DNA from: Poa pratensis | Taxonomy: Eukaryota > Streptophyta > Magnoliopsida > Poales > Poaceae | Direction: 5' to 3' | Length of the DNA stretch: 64,000 nt | NCBI GenBank assembly: GCA_947311845.1 | Contig: CAMZMU010000063.1 | Location: 54,808,837-54,872,836 of the forward strand | Shown here: piece after piece, positions 54,402 through 64,000 of the stretch | Layout: the number at the start of each line of letters is the position of its first letter | Position numbering within the stretch: position 1 is the first letter of the stretch | Position numbers and translations under genes: made by a program | Notes under the pieces: model-generated | Seen by the model: the letters and a program-made list of their open reading frames with translations, nothing else | The model's database searches: none | What the model was told of the DNA's origin: nothing

Positions 54402-55801
54402 GGATGACTCCAACGGGGCGACGCATCGAGTCCGCGCGGCTCCGTTCCTGTCCGCGGGGGCCAAAAACACGGCCCAACGGGGCGACGCAAACGGACCGTG
54501 GTCCGTTTTTCTGTCCGCCGCGACGCATTCCTGGCCCAAATTTGGGCCACCGATGCATCGGCCCCGGACGCTCGCGGGGCGCTCATGCGTCCTCCCCGTG
54601 TCCGCCCTGGCCCCGTGTGTCATCGACCCCAACGGCTAGAGCGGCCACCTACCCGCAATAACTGTGGGCGGTGGGCTCTTTAAAAGGAGCCGGCCGGGCG
54701 AACCCTAGGGCACAAACCCTAGAGCTCTCCTCCCCCCACCACGGCGGCCACCACCTCCAACCACAGATCCACGCGCCGAAATGGCTGGAGAGCCGGCGCC
54801 GCAGCATCTGCTGGACCAGGCGGAGCGCGCGTGGCAGAGGGCGCGCGGGCGCCGGATGCCGCCCAGCCCGGCATGGCCCGACATGATCCAGCACCCCGAC
54901 GAGAGAAGGGCGGCGGAGGCCGCGTACTTCGACTGCATCGACAACGACGAAGAAGAGTATGTGTACGCGCCGGAGTCGCGGCGGTCACGGCGGGCACCGC
55001 GCCGCCCGAGCCTCCCATCGGCGTGGGCGGCTGTGTCCACAGCACCGAGGACGAGGCGGTGCAGGCAGCCCACATGCAGCTGAACGCGCAGAGGGCGGCC
55101 GCGTTCATGTCCGCAGCACGCGCCTGCGCCGACGCGGTGGTGGAGGCCGATTCTGCGAACTCGCGCAGAGCCATCGAGACCGCTGCGCGGGCGGCGCGCC
55201 GCAGACGGCACCGCGAGGCCAAGGCGGCCGAGGCGGCCGCGGCCGCCGACGTGGCCGACAATGGAGCAGTTATCGACTGATCCAAGTGGTGCGGTACCCC
55301 CGCCGGCATGACCGCCTATGTGCGGCTCATTTTCCACTAATACCGGCGCCCGCTACGTGTTTCGTAGCTACGAAATGATTAAAGAAGATTGAGTCAGCCA
55401 GCCCTGGCTGGCCATGGCCGCGATGAAGGAAGAGCCAGCAAGTCCGTTGCAGAACAGACATGCTGCGTGAAGTTCCTCAAGGCCGCAGTCCCTCTTTGAT
55501 CTTTCTCTTGCCGGCCGGTGATCGGTTATTAATTTTCTTCAAGTTTAGGTTTAGCTTTTAGGGTTTAATGTTAGGAGGAAGTCCTAGATTTACTATGTAA
55601 TTTGAGTTTGTAAAAATGTAATCCTAGTATTAAAAAAAAGTTTGGAAAAAAAAATGCCGGCGGACTCAATGCGTCGGCCCCGTTGGGCGCAGTGGCCGGA
55701 AAGGGGCGGACCTGGGCCGGACGCGCGTCCTTTTGGTGACGCAAACGGACCAAACGCGGACCAAGCGCGCGTCCGTTTGCGTCGCCCCTTTGGATTCATC
55801 C
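54402..55801 (+). mobile_element. Harbinger-like element, 1.4 kb, with its own ORF
   Basis: The left end GGATGACTCCAACGGGGCGA and the inverted right end GGATGAATCCAAAGGGGCGA differ at two positions. TAA flanks both sides (54399-54401 and 55802-55804). Subterminal GCGACGCAAACGGACC words occur in both orientations. A promoter-like stretch (CTCTTTAAAAGG near 54676), a leader and an ORF lie inside. No DDE transposase is visible, so it would need help to move. Confidence 0.85.
54781..55280 (+). pseudogene. ORF of the Harbinger-like element, one frameshift
   Basis: From the ATG at 54781 the frame reads LLDQAERAWQRARGRRMPPS, then HPDERRAAEAAYFDCIDNDE, up to about 54985. A one-base shift then moves the sensible reading into a second frame (GVGGCVHSTEDEAVQAAHMQ, alanine/arginine-rich helix) ending at a TGA at 55278-55280. 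Total size would be about 166 codons. The protein is helix-rich and charged, with no domain I can name. A long frame on the opposite strand (55337-54705) is a shadow of the same GC-rich codons. Such ORFs recur in grass genomes within small transposons. Confidence 0.6.
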
Positions 55802-55804
55802 TAA

Positions 55805-56825
55805 GAACTAGAAAACGGATTCCGCCCTTCTGATAGGTATACAGCTAAACATTAATAATCCAACTTCTTTTTAGATAAACTAATAATCCCACTGGTACAG
55901 GTTTGATTGTACAACTAGGAATACATTCAGAGGGCCCGCGCAGGTAGAAATTCTATTTTGTGTTTTCCCTCTGTTTTAATTTTTGGAGTTTCTTTGTAAA
56001 AGTCATTTTCTGTTTATTTTATATTTGGATTTTTTTTACTATTTTGTTTTCTTTTTTCTATATATTATTAGAAAATTTCATATAAAATGTTCATCAAGTT
56101 AAAAAATGTCCACGATGTTTAGTAAAATCTTGGCAATAGTTCAAGAACATGGTTCACGAGCTTACAAAATTGTCCGTAAAATACGAAAATATGTTCGTAG
56201 CAGACCAAAAAGTGTTCATATAATTCTGAAAATATTCGCACATTTATAAGAATTTTTTCGAGTTCATTAAATTTTTTCGTATGGTTTTTAAAAAAAATAT
56301 TGAGGTTCATAAAAAATTCATGAGATCCAAATAAATCACATATCATAGGAAAAAAATAATCATACGATTTTTAAAAATTAAAAAATTAAAAATCTAATAA
56401 GAAAAGGAAAAAAACATGGGAAAATAAAATAAAAAGGGAAACAAAACAATAAGCTAAGAGAGACACAAAAAATGAAAACGAAAAAACATACCGGGATAAA
56501 ATCTGAAAAAAAAAACCAATGGCTAAACGTTTAACAAAACGAACAGGAAAAACAAGGGAAAACCAGCCAGAATATTGAACCTTCCCTAAACCGGTGCTGG
56601 AGAAGCTACATGGGCCAGCCCACCTACAGAACCAAATCGCTAAATGTGGTACGCTTCGGGAACATAACAGAGTAAGGGCGCTCCTATATCCCGAGCTCCT
56701 AGAAAATTTGATTTTGATAAAACTGTGTCAGTAATTTCCAATTGGAGTGAGTACCTCATTCAATTTTGCGTGAGATAATTATGTGGTCATATATGGTTTC
56801 GGGGGAAAAAATAGAGTTTCCCAGT
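55805..56825. other. AT-rich intergenic DNA
   Basis: It begins with the second duplicated segment (to 55925). It then holds A- and T-rich sequence, including strings such as GAAAAAAAAAACCAATGG, with no coding frame. Nothing else is assignable. Confidence 0.5.
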
Positions 56826-56839
56826 ACCTATTTAGTTTT

Positions 56840-57855
56840 TTTTAGATTTAAAGGCTGCCACTAAATAAACACCACCATCCACAGATGGTACCAGGTTCAC
56901 GGCATACACCGGCGGTGCATCTACCCACACATTACCAAGATTATTCTCACAGCCGTCCTTCGCTAGGCGGTGCGCAAACTCATTTGCACTCCTCCCTACA
57001 TGACGAACTTCATATGGTCTTCGAAACCAGCTAACATCGTCTTGATTTTCTGAACCAGCGGACCATGCACCGATCTGTCCAGCTCCAGGTTTCTCAGCTT
57101 CCCTACCGCACTTAAGCAGTCAGTTTCCAGAACGAGTTTTTCCACCCCCATATCCTTTGCTAGCTCCGTTGCTTGAAGGCAAGCCAACAGCTCAGCTCTT
57201 TCAGGTTCAGAAACCGCCGGGAAAAAACGACATGATCCTGCTCGAAACACGCCGTGGTGGTCACGGAGAACCGCTCCACCGCCTCGCAGCCCTGTCCCTG
57301 ACGAGACGCACCGTCAGCGTTAACCTTCATCCATCCTTCACTCGGAGGACTCCACTGCTCGACCGGCAAAGTTACAGCAGCGACAGGCGTTGTGGATTTC
57401 AGGTCCATCCACTCAGCCACCAACGCAAGCACCCTTCTTGCTGTAATCTGGGGATCTTCAGTTCTTTCCGTATCCCTAGCGTCATTTCTTGCTAGCCATA
57501 GGTGGTAAATCGTCGTCAGGCCAAAAGAGAGCTCTCTCTCGTTCAGACTACCCATCCAGTCCAACAGCCAGTTGGATAGATCATTGTGACCCCTCACTTC
57601 CCAAGGTGGAGCTTGCAGCTAGTTTGTTCTCTGACAATTTCCCTAGTTCTGGACGCATGGGGGCACTCCCAGAATCTATGCACCAGTGTCTCATCTCTGT
57701 TGCAAACAATACATCTCACACCCAGTTTAATCTTCCTTCTTTGCAGTGTTCCGAACCCACAGCGAGCCCATTCTTTGCCAAGCGCCAAACATGAACTTTC
57801 ACCTTATTCGGGACCTCTGCCGCCCACAAAGAAAGCCATCCTTTATGATCATCAT
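56840..57855 (-). mobile_element. 5'-truncated LINE with RNase H, exact target duplication
   Basis: ACCTATTTAGTTTT flanks it exactly at 56826-56839 and 57856-57869. On the minus strand it reads a zinc-finger-like end of reverse transcriptase (CIVCNRDETLVHRFWECPHA near 57710). After a linker comes an RNase H of the plant LINE type (GWMKVNADGASRQGQG near 57330, SEPERAELLACLQATELAKD near 57180, ETDCLSAVGKL near 57115). A frame change separates the two RNase H halves near 57240. It ends in an A-rich tail at 56840. The insertion lies about 140 bp upstream of the GDSL gene's TATA box. Confidence 0.92.
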
Positions 57856-57996
57856 ACCTATTTAGTTTTGGAGATAAAGCTCGCCGGCTAGGTGCGACGT
57901 TGCCTCGCTTGTTCCAGGTAGTTAGAATCTACGGACTGTTATCGAGATAAATAACCGGCCGCCCGGAGTAGTTAGGATTTAACCTTATCATGTTCC

Positions 57997-58004
57997 TTTA
58001 AATA
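57997..58004 (+). promoter_or_regulatory. TATA box of the GDSL gene
   Basis: CCTTTAAATACAGAC lies 82 bp before the start codon. It is a good plant TATA element at a normal distance, 128 bp after the end of the upstream LINE's target duplication. Confidence 0.65.
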
Positions 58005-58085
58005 CAGACATCCACATGCACGCAACACCTCAGGAACGCCGGCCGCCTCCATACCGAGCAAGCCACCCTGTTCCCCAGCTTCTAC

Positions 58086-59604
58086 ATGAAGATGCAGACG
58101 CTTCTCTCCGCCGTCTGGGGTATCGGGCTCCTCCTTGCTCTGAATGGTGCGTGTCCAAGCCAGATTGTTTGCATAAATCTTTTGTTGCCGCTTACACTTG
58201 CCTTTCATCACTTGGTTCATCATAATTCATTGTTTTCAATGTATGTGTGCCGGCCACCTCTAGGTGCGCGCATGGGGTCTGCTAGTGCTCGGCAGAAGTG
58301 GCACGCGCAAAGGATGTTCGTGTTCGGGGATTCGTTCGTCGACACTGGGAACCTCCCGCGAACAGACCCTGGTTTTGATATGTCACGGCAGTGGTACTAT
58401 CCATACGGCGTCTCTTACAAATACCCAACAGGCCGATTCTCCGACTTTATGGTGCAATCTGATTTCATCGGTATGGATATATAATCTCGGTCCTATGTAG
58501 CATCTGCCTTTAGATACACAGAATTAGTAATGTATAGAGAGCAGTTGTGCGTCTATGTAGCATCAGCTGCTTTAGAGATCCTATGTAGATGTAGCCGATC
58601 CTATTTTTGATGCGCCTTGCATGTGATTGCAGCGAACATGCTGGGCCTTCCCCGATCGCCACCACCTTTCCGAGCCAAAGGAATTAAGTACTGTGACCCG
58701 TCCGGCTTGAACTTCGCCTATGGTGACGCCGGCGTCCACCGCTTCGATGAGTTCCAGTGGACGACCGTTCGTGAGCAGGTCGACGTCTTCGAGAGGATGA
58801 TCGACAGTGGAACCATCTCAAAAGACCACGTTACCCACTCCATCGCGCTCCTCGCCGTTTCCGGCCATGACTACAAGCAGGGCTTCCGCAACGTACGTGA
58901 GCAGTAGAGAGCTAGTAGTAGAGTCGCAGGACACTCCGATCTGGCCGTAACTTACACTTGTTTCTTATTTTCAGAACAACGCTTTTATCGGGAACGTGAC
59001 GGACGAGATTGCTTCCAACGTGGAGCGGCTGCAAAACCTTGGGGTCATGAGGGTCCTGGTGAACAATCTGCACCCACTCGGCTGCACGCCGTCGCGGACC
59101 AGGCCGAACAACTACGATGCGTGTGACAACGGTGGCAACAAGGAGGCCTCGGTGCACAACGCAAACCTGGAACAGAAACTGGGTAGGAAGAAGGGTGTCT
59201 TGATAGTCGACCTGAGCACCGCTTTCGGCAACATCATCGGCCACGTCAAGAAGGGCCATGGCACCGGTACGTGCACATGCACCTGCAACTGCTTGCATGT
59301 TCCTATATATGAGCCTTAAGTATGATCACTACGTATTGATAGATTCTAATTGTTTGCTCTATCATCTGGTTAATTTGCAGCTGAAAGTTCAAAGTTCAAG
59401 TACAGGCGAAAACCGTGCTGCATCCCCAATGATCCTAAGGGCTTCTGTGGGCAGGAGGATGAGAACTCGGAGCCCCTTTACTCCCTGTGCGAGGAACCTA
59501 GGAACTTCTTCTTCTGGGACGATATGCATCCCACGCATGCTGGCTGGCAGGCCGTCATAGCGCAGATCCAAGATCCCATCAAGAAGTTCATAGGACTTGT
59601 CTAG
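58086..59604 (+). CDS. GDSL esterase/lipase
   Basis: Five exons with GT-AG introns join in phase: 58086-58146, 58264-58470, 58633-58892, 58975-59266 and 59381-59604, giving 347 residues, the usual family size. The first exon is a signal peptide (LLSAVWGIGLLLALN), so secretion is likely. Block I is MFVFGDSFVDTGN, with the nucleophile serine. The block II glycine lies in NFAYGDAG. Block V is FFWDDMHPTHAGW, with catalytic Asp and His. Block III, normally GxND, reads AVSGHDY, so the asparagine of the oxyanion hole is histidine. The family hydrolyses ester bonds in lipids, cutin precursors or acetylated cell-wall polymers. The substrate cannot be read here. The start is the first ATG after the TATA box. 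A LINE begins 36 bp after the stop codon. Confidence 0.93.
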
Positions 59605-59639
59605 AATTTTGATCTTTAGTCAGTCAGCGGTGATCTATA

Positions 59640-61475
59640 TTTTTTGTCCGAAATGGGGTGAAGCCCCAACCTCTGCATCCAGTGATGCATGCGGCTTTTT
59701 ATTACCAAATTATTGTACTATCAAGTATCAAGTGCTTACAAGTCAACGATCACATAAGGTTGAAGACATGCATCAAGCAGCGAAAAAATGACAACATGCT
59801 CTCAACTACTCTAGTCGACTAATATGTTGCCACGTACGACGGTTGAAAATATCCTGTGTCACCGACAATAGCCTTGTGCATCCAGTAGCCATAAGCTCCC
59901 GCTGGTCCGAAAGAAGCAGGCCATAACTGAATCCAATGCACCGCCATATTGATAACCTGTAAAATATGGAAATTTCTTGTCTTGGTAAAAACGAGGTTAT
60001 TTCGACAGTTCCAAAATAGACCAACAAATAGCAGAAACGCCAATACAAATTCTAACTTTGGTGTTTTTATCAATCTCATTAAACCAATTACCAACGTTAT
60101 TAGAAACATTGGATGGTAGAGGACTATTATAAGAGCAAAAAACGACCCGCCAAACCAACCTCGTAAACGGACAAGAGATGGACAAATGTTCTACGGACTC
60201 CTCGCATCCACAAAAAGAGCAATTAGTACATCCCTGCCAATTTCTCTGAGCTAGATTATCTTTTGTGAGCAAGACCTTTCTATTAGGAAACCACATGAAA
60301 ATTTTAATCTTTAGAGGTATTTTTAATTTCCACAAATATTTATGTAGGAATCTAGTATGATTATTCATCAAATCCACATACATAGATTTCACCGTAAAAA
60401 TACCATTAGAGGTGAGTTTCCACATGAACACATCTGGACTTTCTGACAAATTAATATCCATTAACCACAGGCATAAAATGAGACCATGCCTCCCATTTAT
60501 CACCTATAAGAGCTCTTCTAAAAGTCATATTTACAGAAGGAGCCCCATTAAAAACATCATGCACAGTGACATTTTTGCTGCGGATCAATGTTGTATAAGG
60601 ATCGATATTGATGTTGTAACGGTTGATCTCCTAACTAGGTGTCCTCCCAAAACCTAGTGGTGTCACCATTACCAATTTCGAAAAATCCTCTGCCAAAGAA
60701 CTCCTCTTTAACACACGTTAGACCTTTCCAAAAGGGAGAGTTGGTCGTGTTAATTTCAACACGAGCTAGAGTTTTACTATGAATATATTTATTTTGGAGT
60801 AGTTCCTGCCATACCCCGTCCTCATTAAGTAATTTAAACAGCCATTTGCTGAAAAGACACTTATTTTATAGCTCGAGTACCTCAATGTCGGGACCTCCTT
60901 GATCCCTCGGGCGACATAAAATATTCCACTTTGTTAACCGATATTTGCGCTTTTTCTCATCGCTTTGCCAAAAAAAACGTGACCTATAGAAATCTAGTCT
61001 TTTTCTTACCCCTTTAAGTATTTCTAAGAAAGATAACATAAAAATCAGTAAACTTGATAAAACTAAATTCACTAGAACCAGAGAATCTCCATATGAGAGC
61101 ATCTTGCCATTCCAGCAGCCAAGTTTACCCTCAAATAGACATTCCACTTGATATCATTCAGAATTGCGTAATTTTCAATAATGAATAGGCACTACCAAAT
61201 ATTTAAAAGGCAAAGAACCAGATACACATCCAAAAATATGCTTATATTGATCCTCTACCTCTTTAGCCTTCCCAAAACAAAAAATCTCGCTCTTGTGGAA
61301 AATTATCTTTAGTCCAGATACTTGTTCAAAAATACAAAGAATTAACTTCATATTTACCGCTTTTGCTAAGTCATGCTCCATGAACAATATAGTGTCATCA
61401 GCATATTGTAAGATAGATTTATGCACGCTTCCACACATTCTATGTCCAGATATGCGAGATTTCTCCAGAGTCATG
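59640..61475 (-). mobile_element. Truncated LINE (reverse transcriptase and zf-RVT) in the 3' flank of the GDSL gene
   Basis: The minus strand shows reverse transcriptase text ending with LQYADDTILFMEHD near 61400, then GLKIIFHKSEIFCFG, a thumb-like region near 61100-60870, and the zf-RVT segment FMWKLTSNGIFTVKSMY with CTNCSFCGCEESVEHLSISC near 60250. Stops and frame changes separate these parts. The 3' end has GGTTGGGGCTTCACCCC followed by an A run at 59645-59640, typical of grass LINE tails. Upstream of 61475 the reverse transcriptase stops abruptly at the border of the next element. Confidence 0.85.
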
Positions 61476-61770
61476 GGAAGCCAAAATCACGACCCAACGC
61501 GGAATGCAATTTGCATTTTGGTCCGTTTTATGTCTGTTTCGTGTCCATGCGACCCGTTCTTGGCGAAAAATGGGTCAGCTTTCGGTCAAGCGGACATGAG
61601 ACGGACTGTCCACAAGTCCGTTAGTGTCCTCAATATTCCCGCTTGGCAGCAACCCCACCGCCCCGTTGTCTCCCTCCCCAAATCCTTTTTAACTCGTTGT
61701 GTGGATAGCGACGGCCTTCCACACCAGCGTGCTCCTCCCCGCCACTAACAGCAAAACCCTAGCCGGCGCA

Positions 61771-62116
61771 ATGCCTCTACGGTGTACCAGCATGGGGAAG
61801 CACGACCACGAGGCCAGCCCGTCCTCTGGCCGTCGCATATCTGCTTCGCGCAATGCTCTTCCTCTTCCTTTGCAATATGCCCCAGCCCCTGCTCCGTCAC
61901 CTTCGTCTACATTCAGCAACGCGCCACCGCGTGTCGTGGTGGTAGGGGGACCGCCGAAGCGCCGTCGCCACTACGCCCCCGCCAAGGAGTGTTGGTGGCA
62001 CGGGAACCACGCGACACCGATGCGCTGGCCTGACGTGCACCCGCTGGACTTTTGGCACCTAAGATCGAGCACCGCCGCGCTACGCTCCCGGAGGAGTACC
62101 TCGACGCCCCGGCATT
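61771..62116 (+). pseudogene. Transposon ORF, 5' part, split by a solo LTR
   Basis: From the ATG at 61771 (or an in-frame ATG at 61792, MGKHDHEASPSSGRR) the protein is serine/proline-rich and then carries KECWWHGNHATPMRWPDVHP, a tryptophan-rich motif I cannot assign. Near 62060 a frame change is needed to reach HRRATLPEEYLDAP, which runs up to the LTR. The 3' part resumes at 63683. The function is unknown. Confidence 0.5.
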
Positions 62117-63682
62117 TGATACATCTCAAACATATCTATAATTTTTGATGTTCCATGCATGTTTTATACCAATTGCTACATGTATACATTTTCTGGGACT
62201 AACCTATTAACAAGATGCCACAGTGCCAGTAACTATTTTAAGTTGTCTTTTTGTTTCAAAAAATCAAGTCAGGAAATATTCTCGGAATTGGACGAAAATC
62301 AACGAGGAAAAGTTTTTCACCAACACGAAGACGAAGTCCGAAGGGCAGCTGAGGAGGCGACCCGGGGCCAGACGCCACCTCGGCGCGGCAGAAGGTGGGG
62401 CCACGTTGGGGGCCGTCTGGCGCCTTCGGGTGGCCCCTCGCGTCGCCCCTCCGCCTATATATTCACCTCGTCGTCCCGAAAACCCTAAATACCCGATCAG
62501 AAATCCACGAAAAGTTATGTCGCCTTCAACCTAATTCGGGAGGGTTTGGCAGTTCTTCCCGACACCCTGCCGGAGGAGAAGATCATCGCCGGGGGGCTCT
62601 AAATCACCATTCCCGCCTCCGGACATATGCGTGAGTAGTTCATCTTGGACTACAGGTCCATAGCAGTAGCTAGATGGTTGTCTCTCCACTTTGTGCTATC
62701 ATGTTTAGATCTTGTGAGTTGCCTAACATGATCTAGATCATCTTAATGTAATGCTACATGTTGTGTTTGCTGGGATCCGATGAACTGTGAAGTTATGATC
62801 AGGTTGTTCATCTATTTATCTCTATGTTTTATTTATGTTTTTGCATGATCTCCGGTGTTCGTAGATACTTTGGCCAAGTAGATGCTATTGTCTCCAAGAG
62901 GGAGTATTTATGCTAGATATTGGGCTCATGTCTTCAGTAACCTGGGCTCGAAGGACAAAACGACTAAGGTTGTGAATGTGTTGTTGCCACTAGGGAGAAA
63001 ATAACTTTGCTTTGTCGATATGCATTGCTCATATGTCATTTGCATTGTTTACATTACACACTTTGCTTAAAGCGATAATCTGTTGCTTGCAACTTAATAC
63101 TCGCGAGAGAGACAAAAGTTATCTCGGGAGTGGATTATTAGTTATAGATCCAGCTAGCAAGCAATCTATGTATTATGTTGTAATGCCCAATAAATACTAC
63201 AATGGACATTGTCTTGTCATAATATGCATTGTCATGCGTTTGTCATTTGTCAATTGCCCAGCTGTAATTTGTTTACCCAACATGCTTACTATCTGTTTAT
63301 GGAGAGACACCTCTAGTGAACAGTGGACCCCGGTCCATTCTCCCACACTGATAAAAACACCGTTTCCACCACGCTCTACACTCATTTGCTCGTTGTTCCT
63401 TTTTTACATTTATATTTATTTTCCACATCATACGGTTAATCCTTTATATTCAGCAAGCTGGGGAGATTGACAACCTTCCTGTTTCGTTGGGGCAAAGTAC
63501 TTTGATTGTGTTGTGTGTAGGTCCGCGTCCACACGCCATATTCCTTGGCACCGTTGCAACCGTGTTGAAGGTCTTCCAACTCGTACTAGATCGATAACCT
63601 TGGTAAATTTCAAGGGAAAATTGCTGCTGAACTACTTCATACCTTCCTCTTGGGGTCTCCCACGTGTGTTTCCACGTCATCA
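62117..63682 (+). mobile_element. Solo LTR of a long-LTR Gypsy element, 1566 bp
   Basis: It starts TGATACATCTCAAACATATC and ends CACGTCATCA. Flanks are GCATT (62112-62116) and GCGTT (63683-63687), a 5-bp target duplication with one change. Inside are a TATA box (CCTATATATTCACC at 62452) with a downstream leader, and long stretches familiar from Triticeae Gypsy LTRs of the Sabrina/WHAM kind. No internal coding sequence and no second LTR is present, so the rest was lost by LTR-LTR recombination. Confidence 0.85.
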
Positions 63683-64000
63683 GCGTTCGCGCCACCGGGA
63701 CACTTGGTTACAGGAGGAGCACGACGAGCGCCGGCACCTGCGCCGCCGCCCGTCCCGGAGCAGTACCCCTCGCCACTGCGGGGCCAGGACGAGGAGCTAT
63801 GGTTCGAGGAGGAGGAAATTGAGGACAGGGACCCACCGCTGCAGCAGGTCTATGAGGAGTCCCAGCGCACGCTCATCGAGAATCAAATGCTGGGAGGCCT
63901 AGCAGCAGCCATTACCACTGCCGCCGCGGCCATGGTGGGCCGGGGTGGGAGCCTCACCCGGAGTTACAACATAGACTCAGCCCCTCCATGTTGCATTGGA
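63683..64000 (+). pseudogene. Transposon ORF, 3' part, continues past the window
   Basis: The frame starting at 63683 is open for all 106 codons to the window edge and is in phase with the part before the LTR once one copy of the target duplication is ignored. It has a proline/alanine-rich stretch, then acidic ELWFEEEEIEDRDPPLQQ and an alanine-rich helix (GGLAAAITTAAAAM). This is the same kind of charged, helix-rich protein as in the 54402 element, without a nameable domain. Confidence 0.5.

Larger units (their letters stand above)
61485..64000 (+). mobile_element. Harbinger-like element with ORF, right end outside window
   Basis: From about 61485 the sequence has GACCCAACGCGGA, GTCCGTTTTATGTC and AAGCGGACATGAGACGGAC words of the same style as the 54402 element, then a promoter-like and leader stretch. 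An ORF starts at 61771 and continues across the solo LTR at 62117-63682 to the end of the window. No left terminal repeat or target duplication could be fixed, so assignment to PIF/Harbinger is by resemblance only. Confidence 0.5.

Noticed and set aside
54705..55337. 210-codon ORF on the minus strand
   Set aside because: It is the mirror of the GC-rich plus-strand transposon ORF, which has the promoter-like upstream region and the better protein composition.

Overview
This window is nuclear DNA of a grass, most likely a Triticeae (wheat/Aegilops/barley group) or a close Pooideae relative. The evidence is dense nested transposons with grass-specific termini (Stowaway, Tourist, CACTA, long-LTR Gypsy), plant spliced genes, and a long insertion of mitochondrial-type DNA. 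No bacterial or phage features are present.

Layout. (1) 1 to about 9700 is mitochondrial-type DNA (a NUMT, assuming the assembly is correct). It carries an intact rps13, nad1 exon b with the end of its trans-spliced group II intron and the start of the next intron, an atp9 scrap, a chloroplast atpA scrap, a chimeric tRNA-like sequence, and Copia and Gypsy scraps. (2) 9700-18000 is gene-free, with Stowaway-type MITEs and a GC-rich unassigned block. (3) 18030-21650 (minus) is an apparently intact seven-coding-exon RING-H2 E3 ligase of the BIG BROTHER type, with a SINE in one intron and a MITE in another. (4) 21700-28000 is intergenic, with a Tourist/Harbinger-type element containing a second insertion, and a SINE with a perfect target duplication. 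(5) 28076-28624 (minus) is an intact dirigent gene. (6) 28846-48974 is one 20.1-kb CACTA element inserted 222 bp upstream of the dirigent start codon. Its own gene is split by a 13.5-kb Tat-type Gypsy element (33925-47381, minus). The Gypsy carries a decayed gag-pol, a long antisense spliced gene on the plus strand, and a tandem array of a polypurine-like motif. (7) 49500-57855 holds MITEs, a CACTA end, a 1.4-kb Harbinger-like element with its own ORF, a duplicated segment and a truncated LINE. (8) 58086-59604 (plus) is an intact five-exon GDSL esterase/lipase with a LINE close on each side. (9) 59640 to the end is a truncated LINE and a Harbinger-like ORF split by a 1.57-kb solo LTR.

The three nuclear genes (RING ligase, dirigent, GDSL lipase) are ordinary single-copy-style plant genes with no evident shared pathway. 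The interesting structure is the transposon nesting: how insertions sit relative to promoters, 3' UTRs and introns, and the antisense gene and motif array inside the Gypsy element. Exon boundaries, target duplications and LTR differences were read by eye from the sequence. Family names rest on recognised motifs, not on database searches.
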